NCBI GenBank assembly: GCA_017470525.1
Contig: JAFUYM010000043.1
Location: 1-64,000, forward strand
Source: Bacteroidaceae bacterium
Lineage (GTDB): Bacteria; Bacteroidota; Bacteroidia; Bacteroidales; Bacteroidaceae
DNA length: 64,000 nucleotides
Reading direction: 5' to 3'
Shown piece by piece: positions 1-9,600 of this stretch. The first letter of the stretch is position 1; each line of letters starts with the position of its first letter. Under the pieces are notes generated by a model. That model was not told where the DNA came from. It saw only the letters and a list, made by a program, of their open reading frames with translations, and did no database searches. The translations under genes and the position numbers were made by a program.

Positions 1-518
1 ACGGGGTTTTCGCTCAACTGCTCCATGTTGCGGAAGCCGTAGAAGTCGCCGTGGATGCCATTGCTGTGCTTGGCGTCGAAGCGGGGCGACACCTCCTTGA
101 TTTCCTGCAGGCAGATGGTCTTGTAGAACACGCCCGCCCAGCCGGCATCGAAGGCGCGAGCCACCATCTCGTAGTTCGTGCAGACCGCCGATGAGGCGAG
201 GAAGAACGGGTTCTCGCACGGGATGCCGCAGAACGTAATCCGTAGGTCAGGATAGTGGCTGTCATCCACATCGTCGGGATGGATGTTGCTCAGCATCTCC
301 TTGATACGGACAGGTCCGTTATAGTGGATGCAGGCTTTCTCCGCCCGTTCCAAGTCGTCATCGGTACAGTCCTTCACCCAGCGCAGTGCGGGCTTGTGGT
401 TGTCGAAACGGATGGCGCGGATAGCCCGTGCCGGGTCGCCCGTCCCGCAGGCCTTGGTGCAGGGAGCGTCCTGGCACAACAGGCAGCGGCTGGCTTCTTC
501 GTAGATGTTCAATTTCAT
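1..518 (-). CDS. preA: NAD-dependent dihydropyrimidine dehydrogenase subunit PreA, N-terminal part (cut by window edge)
   Basis: The frame read leftward from the ATG at 518 stays open to the window edge, giving about 172 residues. The protein starts MKLNIYEEASRCLLCQDAPC, a cysteine-rich segment (CLLCxDAPCTKACGTG) like the Fe-S segment that opens dihydropyrimidine dehydrogenases. It is followed by a dihydroorotate-dehydrogenase-like barrel start (DLRITFCGIPCENPFFLASSAVC, then AGWAGVFYKT). PreA with PreT reduces uracil or thymine with NADH in the cytoplasm. The C-terminal half with FMN and ferredoxin sites lies outside the window, so completeness cannot be judged. No upstream partner gene is present on the right. 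Family assignment is fairly sure; substrate is inferred. Confidence 0.82.
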   Translation of the reverse strand, partial: MKLNIYEEASRCLLCQDAPCTKACGTGDPARAIRAIRFDNHKPALRWVKDCTDDDLERAEKACIHYNGPVRIKEMLSNIHPDDVDDSHYPDLRITFCGIPCENPFFLASSAVCTNYEMVARAFDAGWAGVFYKTICLQEIKEVSPRFDAKHSNGIHGDFYGFRNMEQLSENP

Positions 519-610
519 AGCCTCAATTTTTAAAGTTCTTTTTAGGTAATATCTATTAATGCATAAATTCCAATATAACATGCTTCTATAGCCTCTGAAT
601 CGACGTCGAC

Positions 611-643
611 GACATCGGTTAACCGACATCGACGATGTCGGTT
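611..643. repeat. Overlapping palindromes around CCGACATC
   Basis: AACCGACATC (621-630) and GATGTCGGTT (634-643) form a 10-bp perfect stem with a 3-base loop. The same arm is preceded by TCGGTTAACCGA (615-626), a perfect 12-bp palindrome, so GACATCGG and CCGACATC can pair in alternative ways. There is no T-run after it, so it is not a classical terminator. It sits between preA and the membrane-protein gene. Confidence 0.6.
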
Positions 644-729
644 TCGAGGAGTTGAAGCGACGCAATTTGACACACCTTTCAAAAGAATCATTTCTTTCTC
701 ATGTTGTTATTGGTTGATTGTTGATTCAA

Positions 730-1302
730 TTATGCTCGCTGCTCTTTTTCCGCCTCCGTCACGAAACATGCTACAAGACCGTAGGTGATGGTGGGGCGAA
801 TCCAGATTTCGACGAGCAGATAGTCGGTGTACTCGTTGATGGGCTCCAGATAGATGTCCCAATTGTAGAGCGCGGCAATGAGCATGTCGATGATGCAGAT
901 CGCCCACAGGTTGCGCTTGGTGTAACTCTTCCAGTCCTTGCGCGCATAGAAGAAAGTGAGCATGCAGAGCAGCAGCACCGCCAGCGCGAGGCACGACAGA
1001 TGGAGCGCGTAGAAGGCTAATGGCGGCGGAAAGAGGATGTCACGCAACAACACCGTCATGCCCACCGAGACGGAGCACCAATAGTTGAACTGCTGGGTGG
1101 TGATGTGCGGAGAGTTGAAGAAGTACATCCAAATCATCACCAGACAGGCGATGTAGAACAGGTTGAGCACGAGTTCGGGCCATACCTCTGCCAGTCCGAA
1201 GTGGAAAATGGCGTAAAGCATCACGCCCACCGACAGCGTGCCGCCGACGGCGGTAATCACGATGTCGAAAATCTTAGCATTTTTCTTGAATCTTGTCTGC
1301 AT
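730..1302 (-). CDS. Hypothetical multi-pass membrane protein (190 aa)
   Basis: Not recognised. The protein has about five hydrophobic segments: residues about 13-33, 41-63, 78-95, 98-117 and 132-150. It has a basic N-terminus (MQTRFKKNAK) and a charged C-terminus (TEAEKEQRA). It has no signal peptide and no visible catalytic motif, so it is probably an inner-membrane protein of unknown role. It is a single gene with its own promoter-like CAAAGATA (1357-1364, minus strand), about 55 bp upstream of the start. Its left neighbour preA is separated by a palindrome-bearing gap. Confidence 0.75.
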   Translation of the reverse strand: MQTRFKKNAKIFDIVITAVGGTLSVGVMLYAIFHFGLAEVWPELVLNLFYIACLVMIWMYFFNSPHITTQQFNYWCSVSVGMTVLLRDILFPPPLAFYALHLSCLALAVLLLCMLTFFYARKDWKSYTKRNLWAICIIDMLIAALYNWDIYLEPINEYTDYLLVEIWIRPTITYGLVACFVTEAEKEQRA

Positions 1303-1356
1303 ATTTTTGGAATATTTGAAATCTTAGAATACAGAAGAGTGCTGCGAAATTTAGTG

Positions 1357-1388
1357 CAAAGATAACAAAGTTTTTCCAAAACGGCAAG
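1357..1388 (-). promoter_or_regulatory. Bacteroidetes-type promoter for the 190-aa membrane protein
   Basis: On the minus strand TATCTTTG (1357-1364) matches the TAnnTTTG -7 element. CTTG at 1385-1388, 20 bp further upstream, is a 3/4 match to the -33 TTTG. Confidence 0.5.
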
Positions 1389-1439
1389 TCCGCTTTGGAG
1401 AAAATAAGCAATAATGGGATTACAAACTCACAAACGGAG

Positions 1440-2690
1440 TTACAATCTTACACCCACCGATGCGTTGATGAACCAGTCGTTCAGATGGCCATGCAGGGCT
1501 CTGTGCTTGTAGTTGAAGTTGTTGAACTGGCCGTTGGCATTGATGAAGTAGCGATCCCAGTTGTAGGTGATGGAGAGACGTGCGGTGTAGTTGAGGGCAA
1601 TGCGGTTGTTGCGCGAGTGAATGCCTGTGCTCTCTATCCTAAACTTGTCGGGTGACAATTCCGGATATTCCGCATTTTCGTCTTCCCACAATGCAATGGC
1701 ATAATCCGTGAGGTGTTCGTGGCCCACTTCTTTGAAATTGCTCGTGTACGTGTTGATTCGGGTGCGGTTCATGAGTGTCACCATCGGCATGAACATGCCG
1801 CTGATGAGCCATCCCTTGGCGGGCACGAAGTTGTAGGCATATCCACCACCCACACTCACCTGATACTGGCGCAAGCGTCCTATGCCATCCATGGCATAGA
1901 TGAGACCGGCATTGCGAGCATCGTTATACTTAAAGTCGGCATAGTAAGCCATCAGTCCAACGACAGGTGAACCGGCTGAGCGCACCTGATAGGTCTTCTG
2001 GGTGTAGGCGGCTGCGTAGGAGAACTTCTTGCTGTTGAAGATGTAGCAACCGTCGAAGATCAGCGTCTGGAGGTTGACTGGTGAGTAAAACTGGTCCTTT
2101 TCTGTCAAGTCCCATGATTCAGGCGCACCCCAATCGGTGAAGAAATCCGCTTCGGTCGTTGCGTAAGGGTCGTCAACCCATCTGTACTTTGTAGTACCTG
2201 CATAGTGTATTCTCGCCTGTTTTGCCTTGAACTTGTGCCAACGCAAGTTGACACTATACCATCTACCTGCGGTTCTGAGCGAGAGGTTCTGCCCCTTGTC
2301 GCCACCCACAGGGAAGGAATAACTGACACTGAGGCCCTTGTAGCCCACTTTCACACCCATTGAGGTGGACACGCGGGTCATGATGCGTGGGTCGATTGCC
2401 ATGTCGCCCACTCCTTGGATGAGGGGCATTGTACCTCCTCCGTCGAACAATTCGGCTCCGTCCACCGTAGAGTGCATCTGCAGGTCAGTCTGTGCCACAC
2501 GGCTCTTGATGCTGACTTGCCAAGGCTGTTCGGGAGTCTTGATGTAGTTGGTGTCCACGCCATGCACCATGGTGGCATCGGCGATTTTCTTCACTCGATG
2601 AAGGAGATTGTTCGATTCAACTTCCACCTGCGCCATACCTGCAGAAGAGATGAGCACAGTACATAGGCTAATGATTAGTTTACGTTTCAT
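1440..2690 (-). CDS. DUF4421 family outer-membrane protein
   Basis: 416 residues with a clear signal peptide (MKRKLIISLCTVLISSAGMAQ). The mature part has the DUF4421 look: an early DTNYIKTPEQPWQVSIKSR segment, then many alternating aromatic/hydrophobic strands ending in ASVGVRL, typical of a beta-barrel C-terminus. It is probably an outer-membrane barrel; its function is not known for the family. No clear promoter lies in the 129 bp between it and the lipoprotein gene upstream, so it may be the last gene of the leftward giant-protein block. This suggests, without proving, a surface-display or anchoring role there. Confidence 0.75.
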   Translation of the reverse strand: MKRKLIISLCTVLISSAGMAQVEVESNNLLHRVKKIADATMVHGVDTNYIKTPEQPWQVSIKSRVAQTDLQMHSTVDGAELFDGGGTMPLIQGVGDMAIDPRIMTRVSTSMGVKVGYKGLSVSYSFPVGGDKGQNLSLRTAGRWYSVNLRWHKFKAKQARIHYAGTTKYRWVDDPYATTEADFFTDWGAPESWDLTEKDQFYSPVNLQTLIFDGCYIFNSKKFSYAAAYTQKTYQVRSAGSPVVGLMAYYADFKYNDARNAGLIYAMDGIGRLRQYQVSVGGGYAYNFVPAKGWLISGMFMPMVTLMNRTRINTYTSNFKEVGHEHLTDYAIALWEDENAEYPELSPDKFRIESTGIHSRNNRIALNYTARLSITYNWDRYFINANGQFNNFNYKHRALHGHLNDWFINASVGVRL

Positions 2691-2781
2691 AGTGATTGAT
2701 CTTAAATATTGTTATCGAATATGTTGTATTGTTTTTGAATGATATATTAATCTTATTCTCTTTTTGTTCTCTTCTTTGTGA

Positions 2782-2808
2782 CGGCAGCGGGAGTCGAACC
2801 CGCTGCCG
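2782..2808 (-). repeat. Hairpin identical in form to a tRNA T-arm
   Basis: On the minus strand GCGGG-TTCGACT-CCCGC has the exact 5-bp stem, 7-base loop and GGTTCGA core of a tRNA T-arm, and the stem extends to 10 bp. The 5' part of a tRNA is absent: no GACGGCA acceptor strand lies upstream. No T-run follows. It may be a tRNA remnant, an attachment-site scar, or a chance intercistronic hairpin. Confidence 0.55.
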
Positions 2809-2819
2809 CCTGTCCGCTA

Positions 2820-3590
2820 TTACAGTTTCACAGCGTTGGGGATATCGTACAGTTTGCCTGCTGTACCATCATAGTACTTCAGCGTCACCGACTCCCCTGC
2901 AATGCGACCGAAAATGACCAGTTGCGTGCTGCCGGACGCAGAGAGCGACACCGTGCCGCGGCACTCTTCGCCCACGAAGGCAGCCACCACGTTACCACTG
3001 ACAGGTGTGATGCCAACCGTTGTCAGTTGTGCCTCTACACCAATCGTCTTCACGACGGGATACTTGGCAGAGCCGTAAGTGAACTCAGGGATGAAGTCCT
3101 CGTCAATGCCTGTCGTCTCGTCCGAGTCGAGGCTGATGTCGTCAGACAGGGTGAAGATGTGCTGCAGCGTCTGGTTGTAGTATTGCAGCGACATGTTCAC
3201 TGTTTCCGAGCCCGTCTCGTTGCCGTAGGCTTTCATCACAAACTTGCCACTCGCCGTCTGGTCACTGCCCACGATGACGGCAGGCTTAGCCAGTGCACGT
3301 ATCTCACCGTTCACAAAGAGTGCCATCAGGTCGCCCTCAGAGGCGTAGGGCAGCAGTGCATCCTCTATCTGCACCTTCAGGATGGTCCAGTTCTCATAGA
3401 GCGAGGCGTCAGGCTCCGTCCAGTCGGGGCGCTCCTGGTTGTTGCTCCAGTCTATCTGCCACACGGGAGCCTCGCTGAGCGAGGTCTCCGTGTAGGTGGC
3501 ATTCGTGTTGTCGTTGTCGTCGTCGCTACAAGCCCCGAACATGAGGCATGCCAGCAGGACTACCATACTATAATAAATATTCTTTTTCAT
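2820..3590 (-). CDS. Lipoprotein paired with giant protein B (256 aa)
   Basis: It starts MKKNIYYSMVVLLACLMFGAC, a lipoprotein signal with lipobox FGAC (Cys21), followed by an acidic SDDDNDN linker typical of surface-exposed Bacteroidetes lipoproteins. The mature part holds two beta-rich units: ALLPYASEGDLMALFVNGEI (about 81-100) and GNVVAAFVGEECRGTVSLSA (about 203-222). The same pattern, 'V/D-x-V-A-x-F-x-G-E-x-R-G-x-A', recurs near the C-termini of both giant proteins. The N-terminal 14 residues equal those of the short lipoprotein at 15390-15857, so the two are paralogues. The gene follows giant gene B by 80 bp and is probably co-transcribed. Role unknown; an anchor or partner of the giant protein is an inference. 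Confidence 0.8.
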   Translation of the reverse strand: MKKNIYYSMVVLLACLMFGACSDDDNDNTNATYTETSLSEAPVWQIDWSNNQERPDWTEPDASLYENWTILKVQIEDALLPYASEGDLMALFVNGEIRALAKPAVIVGSDQTASGKFVMKAYGNETGSETVNMSLQYYNQTLQHIFTLSDDISLDSDETTGIDEDFIPEFTYGSAKYPVVKTIGVEAQLTTVGITPVSGNVVAAFVGEECRGTVSLSASGSTQLVIFGRIAGESVTLKYYDGTAGKLYDIPNAVKL

Positions 3591-3608
3591 CTTGTTATTT
3601 TGTTTTGT

Positions 3609-3663
3609 CTAAGGAGTTTAGGAGTTTGGGAGTTTTTCACTCCTTTACTCCTTAACTCCTTAG
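3609..3663 (-). repeat. Intercistronic hairpin (copy 1)
   Basis: CTAAGGAGTTTAGGAGTTTG at the left is nearly the reverse complement of CTTTACTCCTTAACTCCTTAG at the right, giving a 25-bp stem with a few mismatches. It lies between giant gene B and its lipoprotein. An almost identical copy lies at 15876-15931 in the equivalent place of the other pair. It could be an RNA-processing or attenuation hairpin. Confidence 0.6.
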
Positions 3664-3670
3664 AGGTTTT

Positions 3671-6600
3671 TCACTTAACAAAGACCTTCTTTCCGTTGAA
3701 GATATACACACCTTTTTGTGTTGGCTTCTTCAGCAGTTGCAGACCGCTGATGGTGTACCACTTGCCATCCTCGTAGTCAGCCTTGACGAAGTTGATGGCA
3801 GTTGGCTCATCAGGAGTACCGATGACAGCGTTAGCCTGGAAGGTCATCATCTCACCAGTAGCGGCAACAATCTCGCCGTCACGCTCGATGGCGAACCAGA
3901 TGCCCTGCTTAGCGTCACTGGCGATGCTGAGGTAGAGAGGCTCTGGGGTCTCGGCGGCGGAACCGCTGAGAATGGTGGCTTCGCCCACCGTCTCGCCGTT
4001 GGCGTATGCCACGAGGATGTCACCATCTTCGACATCAAAGCCCTCCACTACGGCACTCACGCTCATCGTGCTGCGTGACTTAGCAGCGGCACGGTTGGTG
4101 CTGGTGCTCCAGTCCTCACGGAAGTTGCTGCTCATGTCGTAGTACGGATAGGTGAACGAGGTCTCGCCATCACCCGTGTGCAGCATCATGTAGCCCTCGC
4201 CGGGTCTCATGTACTGCAGACTGCCGCGCCAGTGTCCGGTGTTACCCGTCTTGGTGAAGTAGGCAAACTCGGTGTGGCTCTTAATCACGTCGCCCTGTTC
4301 AGCCTGGTCGTAGTAGTCGCTCAGTGCCGTCTCCACGGTCAGGTTGGTCATCGGCGTGTAGCCAATGGCGTTCCATCCCTTCGAGAGTGTGATGGTGCGG
4401 TCGTCTTGCTTCTTGACGGCGGTGCCGCTAATCGATAAGGTGCAATCCTGCTTCACCTTGATGGCATACGACTTCTGCGGTGTGATGGTCACGCTGTCGG
4501 TGTTGTCGGTGGCAATCCACTGCTTCTCGGCTGCCTCGTAGGTCATCGTCAGTTCGCTGCCCAATTCAGTCAGGATGTCGCCGTCGCTCCACTTCATGCT
4601 GCCCAGCAGTTTGTTCACGTCGTTCAGTTGGTCGCTCTTCACGTTGAACGATACCCAGTTCCAGCCCTTCTTCAGGTTGAAGTTCTGGACGAATGCCTCG
4701 CCGCCGTCGAAGCGCACGGGCGTGTCGGTGCCCAGCATGGCATCCTTGGCGAACGTGATGTCTGGCGTGGTGGTCAGCATAATCTCGCGACCGGTGCTGT
4801 ACTGCCACAGGCGGAAGTTCAGTTCGCGGTCATTAGGCTGGCTGTCATAGACGGTCAGGTAGAGTCCCGTCTCGCTCGACTGCACGTCGTGCGTGATGTT
4901 GGCGAAGCCGTGGCACTGGTTCTCGTTGTCGAACACACCCACGATGTCACGCGGGTCGCTGTCCAACTCGCCGTAGAGATAGACCTGTCCGCTGATGTTC
5001 ATCGAGTTCGCCAGGAACTCGCTGTTCACGCTCGCGGCCCACTCAGGCTGCTCGCCCTCCACCGTCAGGTTGAGGTAGAACGGCTCGGTGATGCCCTCCT
5101 CGTCGGTCAGGTAGATAATCTCGTTGTACGTGCCGATGTTCAGGTCCTTGCTCACGGTGGCAGTGACATAGTCCAGTGCCTGTGGTGCCACCACATCGCT
5201 GTACTTGTCGAGCGTCAGCCAGCGTGGGCAGTTCTCGATGGTGTAGGTGTGGCTCTGAGCACCGTTGTTGTAGAACGGCAGTTCAGTGCCCTCACTGCTA
5301 CCATACTTGACGGTAGCATCCAGACGATTGATGAGCCACTGCAGGCTGCTGTTCGTCACGTAGTAGCAGGCTGTCTTGGGCGAAGCCATCGTATTGCCGT
5401 TCTTGTCCTCGATGTCGCGCACCGTCACGTAGAGGTTGCGGTGGTTCAGTCGGGCGGCAGGTTCGTCAATCTCCACAAGCAACTGGTTGCCCTTGCCGAT
5501 AAAGCCGAACTTCAGGTTCTTCACCTCCTCGTTGGGCACCACGGGAGCGGCATCGCCGGCGTCGAAGTGCTGCAGGATTTCGTCGATTGAATCGACGAAC
5601 ACGTAGTCGCGCACCAATGTGTCGGTAGGCTCCTTCGTCTCCGGATTGAGTTGATAGCGCGGCTCGCCCTTGTCGTCCAGATAGAGTTTCTTGCTGTAGG
5701 CGTAGGGCACCATTTCGAGGTCGTTGTCCTTCTGACGCTCAATGCGGTCGAAGCCCAGATAGGTCAGCAGACCTGCCTCGTCACCAACCGGGCTCTTCGT
5801 GGCGTAAGTGCCGATGAGTTGCTCCGGCAATGCCTGGGCAAAGAACATCAGTTCGTCCACGTAACCCTTCAGCGGGGTCATGCCGTCCTGACTCAGCAGG
5901 GTGTCCTTCTCGTTGACGATGTCGTAGCGGCTGGCACCGATGAGCGGATAGCCGCCGCTGATGCCGCCCAACGTGTCGGTCTCGAAGGTTGTCACGAGTT
6001 CCTGATCCATATAGATGTTAGCCACACCTCGTCCGCGGTTCACGGTCATGGCGTAGTTGTGCCACTTGCCGTCGCTCCAGTTGCCTGGAATTTTAGCGGC
6101 AAAGCCGTTCGAGCGGTACACCAGTGTGTCGACCTCGAATCCGATGTGGAACTGGTTCTCAGCACCGTTGTCCTCCCTCAGACCGCGACCGTTAGAGAGC
6201 AGCGTGCCGCGTCCCTCAGCGTCGGTCTGGAACCAGAACATCAGCGTGTAGTCCTGCTCACTCGTGCTGTTCAAGGCATCCCGCGTCAACTGCACACCCT
6301 TGTCGGCTTTCTCCAAGTGCAGAGACACACCTTTCGGGATTGCCCACGAAGCGTCCATCAACTTGGCATTGGCGCCCTGAGTGTGGTCGATGACATAGTC
6401 ACCCGAACCTTCGTTCATCGGATAGTAGTCCACGAGGTCCTTCTCGTAGCCCGTCAGACGATGGCTGCCATAAGTCGTGCCGATGAGTCCGCCAGTCATG
6501 GCGTTGTACCACAGGCGCGCCTCCATCATGCGACCCTCGTAGAACTTGCTCTCGTTGCGGTTCTGCTCATTGGTGCGACCGAAGATGAGCGCACCAGTGC

Positions 6601-9600
6601 CCGTATAGAGAGAGGTCAGTTTGCCACTGCCGATTTCTACGCCACCGTTGAATAAGGTCACGATGCTGTCCTGCTGGTTCAGCACGAGAGCCACCTGCGT
6701 GAAGCCTCTGCTGACAATTGCTGATTTTGACGTGAACTCCTGGTCGTTCACCACAGCCTTCAGTTTGTAGTCGCTGGTCAGCCACAGTTGCAGTTTCTGA
6801 CCGTTCGAGCCATGCGAGAAGAGCGGCATGTCGCGACCTGTCTCGGCAGGCTTCACCATCAGGTCGATGGTCAGGTCCTTGCCGCTGAAGTTGCGCTTCG
6901 CCTCGCTTTCCACGCTGGCGGTCGTGCCGTTGAACTGCACGCTCACGGTCTCTGTGACGTTGTTGTTATTCACCTCGCCCTTCACCTCGAAGTTGGTGAT
7001 GGCGCTCAGATAGTTGTTTTCTATGTCCTCAGAGAAGTTGAACACGATGTCGTCGCCCTGCGTCAGGATGCCGCTCTTCGGCTCAGGTGTGCCGAACAGT
7101 TGTGGACGGCGCGTGTCCTTGATACCGCTGATGATCTTCGACGATGTGGTCAGGAAGTCACTGCCATTGCGGCAGAAGAGCACAGCTCGCAGGTCGTAGC
7201 TGCGTTCAATCACCCAGCTCTCGCCGAAGAACTCAGTCACGATGTTACCGTTCTCTGGAATCAGCTTGCGAACGCCGTTGGCATTGGCCATCAGCGTCGG
7301 GTCTGCATAGAACGAGCAGATGTTCGTCCACGAGTCATCGCCGCGCTGCGACTCCTTGTACTGGAACTCAATATGGTCGAAGTTGTGCTGGTGACGGTCG
7401 AAGCCGTTGATGGTGACAGGCAAGTACCAGCCGCGCTTCGAATCCATCTGCGCATTGGTGTTCAGCACCCACTTGTCACCCGGCACGGCAATGGCCAAGC
7501 CTCCTGCCTCATGCAGGTAGTGAACATTGAACGAGACGAGTTCCTTGGTATTGACAGCGTCGGTAGGCGACATCACGCCGATGGTCAGACCCATGAAGTC
7601 GAAACCCTGGCCGGCACGCACCTCCATGTCGAGTTCCGTTTCCGAGCCCGGCACCACCGATATGGTCATGCCGCCAGTGGTCAGTGTCTGTCCGTTGACG
7701 CTAATCTTCGCACCGTTGGTGTTAGTCTGGTCAACGGAGAACAACTGCAGGACGGTCAGACCCTCGGTAGCCTCGGGCTTCTCGCTCTCGTTGCTCACAT
7801 ACACCTTGAAGTGGGCTGCATCGTTGATGGACACGCCACTCACATCCTGCTTGTCTAAGCGAATCTTCGGGTTCACAATCTTCAGCGTGCGGGCATCAAG
7901 TTCCCGTCCCGTTTCATAGAACTTCGTCGTGCGCTGGTCTTCCCACGGATTCTGAGTAGCACCGCCACGGGTGCGGAAGACGAAGCCACGCGGACCTGTG
8001 AGGCCATCTTCGCGAGCCTCCTTACCCACGAAATCGGTCACCAAATCAGTCATCTTCTCGAATTGGTAGTTCGTAAAGATGTTGGTAACACCTACGGAAT
8101 CGTTAGCGATATACCGTGGATTGATCATGTTATGGACTAACGACCCGGACTTATCATACTCATACAGGGGCTTCACGCGATAGACATCCACACTCAGACG
8201 GCTCATCGGGTCGGTTGCAATGGTAAAGCTCTCCGTACGGTTGAACGCCTTAGCCTCAGAATTGGCACCTACCGTCTGGTATAAGGCCACAGGGGTAATG
8301 GTCCACTGGCTCAGTTTGCCAGCGAAATCAAGCGACGCATTCCATCCATCGTCCTTGCTAATATCCACCTTGGAGGTAGCCACTCCAGGGCTTTTCCAAT
8401 ATTTCATCTCTTCCATTGAAGCAAGGATACTGCCCACAATGGTAGCACCAATAGAGAAGGCCGAAGTGGCATAACTGATGCCGGGGCCGAAGTAGTCAAC
8501 CTCGGTGGCAACGGGGAAGTGGTGCGTCCATGAGTTAGAGAAGTTACTGTCGAAGGTCTCGCTGTAGTTCACACCTTGAGCACCAGCTATGTCATAGTTG
8601 GTCAGCAGGTCGCTGGCTTGCAGTTTCTCATACTCGTTCTGGGCGATCATCTCCGTCCAGGCCTTGATGATCTGGTACTTCTCTGTCACCTCATCGTTGA
8701 ACTGATCCGGCGATGTGCCATTAGGTATCACTACCATGTAGTTGATGCCCTTTTCGGCTTTGTCGATGTTGTAGTTGTAGGCACGGTCGGACAATTGCTT
8801 GTTCACCACGGCAAACATCGAGTCCTTAGGTTCGCGCAGCGACCAATAGACAGGCTTGCCAGTCCTGTCGGCTATCGCCTGCGCCTCGTCCTTGGTGCCA
8901 CAGAACATCATATCGACAATCTCCTTCGCCTTGTTAGGAATAATCTGCGTCAGGATTTGCTTCTGCGAGTAGATGAACTGCGACTGTATCTTTGGACCAT
9001 AGCCCAGTGCCACGTCGCGTATCAGGTAGATGCTGTCACCATTGGCATCACAGCCCTCGGCAATCTTCACCACCGTTCCATAGTCGATGTCCTTGGTCAT
9101 CTCGGATGCCTTGTTGATGCCACCCTGGCGACCGGCTATCTGGTCAAACATCTTTTTGTTCACGGCGCGGACGGTGGACATCGGCGTCACCACCACGTTT
9201 TGCACCGCACCGATGTAGAGGTCGGCGTCTGCACCCACCATCGACGGGTCGCCGCTGGTGCTGATGTTGTTGCCGATGGCCATGGTATAAGAGAAGGCCT
9301 TGCTGCCCTGTGCTGAGTAAATAAATTGGTCAATAGATCCCTCCTGTGTTTCTCCGGCACTGATGGGACCGACAGCGGTACCTGAACCTTGAGGTGCCAC
9401 CACGGTGGCAGACAAAGTTTGCAGTTTCTTACCATCCTTATAGGTAATCATGATACCTGCCATCAGCGTCAGGTTCATCATGTACGAATAGTTCAGCGTA
9501 GCGCCCTTGGCCAGCGTGTTCGAGCTGTAGGATCCAGGCGGGTCACGCAGGATATCGAACAGCAGAGGCTGACCATCAGTCAGAAGTTCTGTGCTCTCGC

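Noticed and set aside
2760..2840. A complete tRNA gene
   Set aside because: Only the T-arm is present. No anticodon or acceptor 5' strand can be found on either side.
2778..3776. 332-aa plus-strand frame beginning MTAAGVEPAAA
   Set aside because: It opens in the T-arm-like hairpin and runs antisense through the lipoprotein and giant genes.
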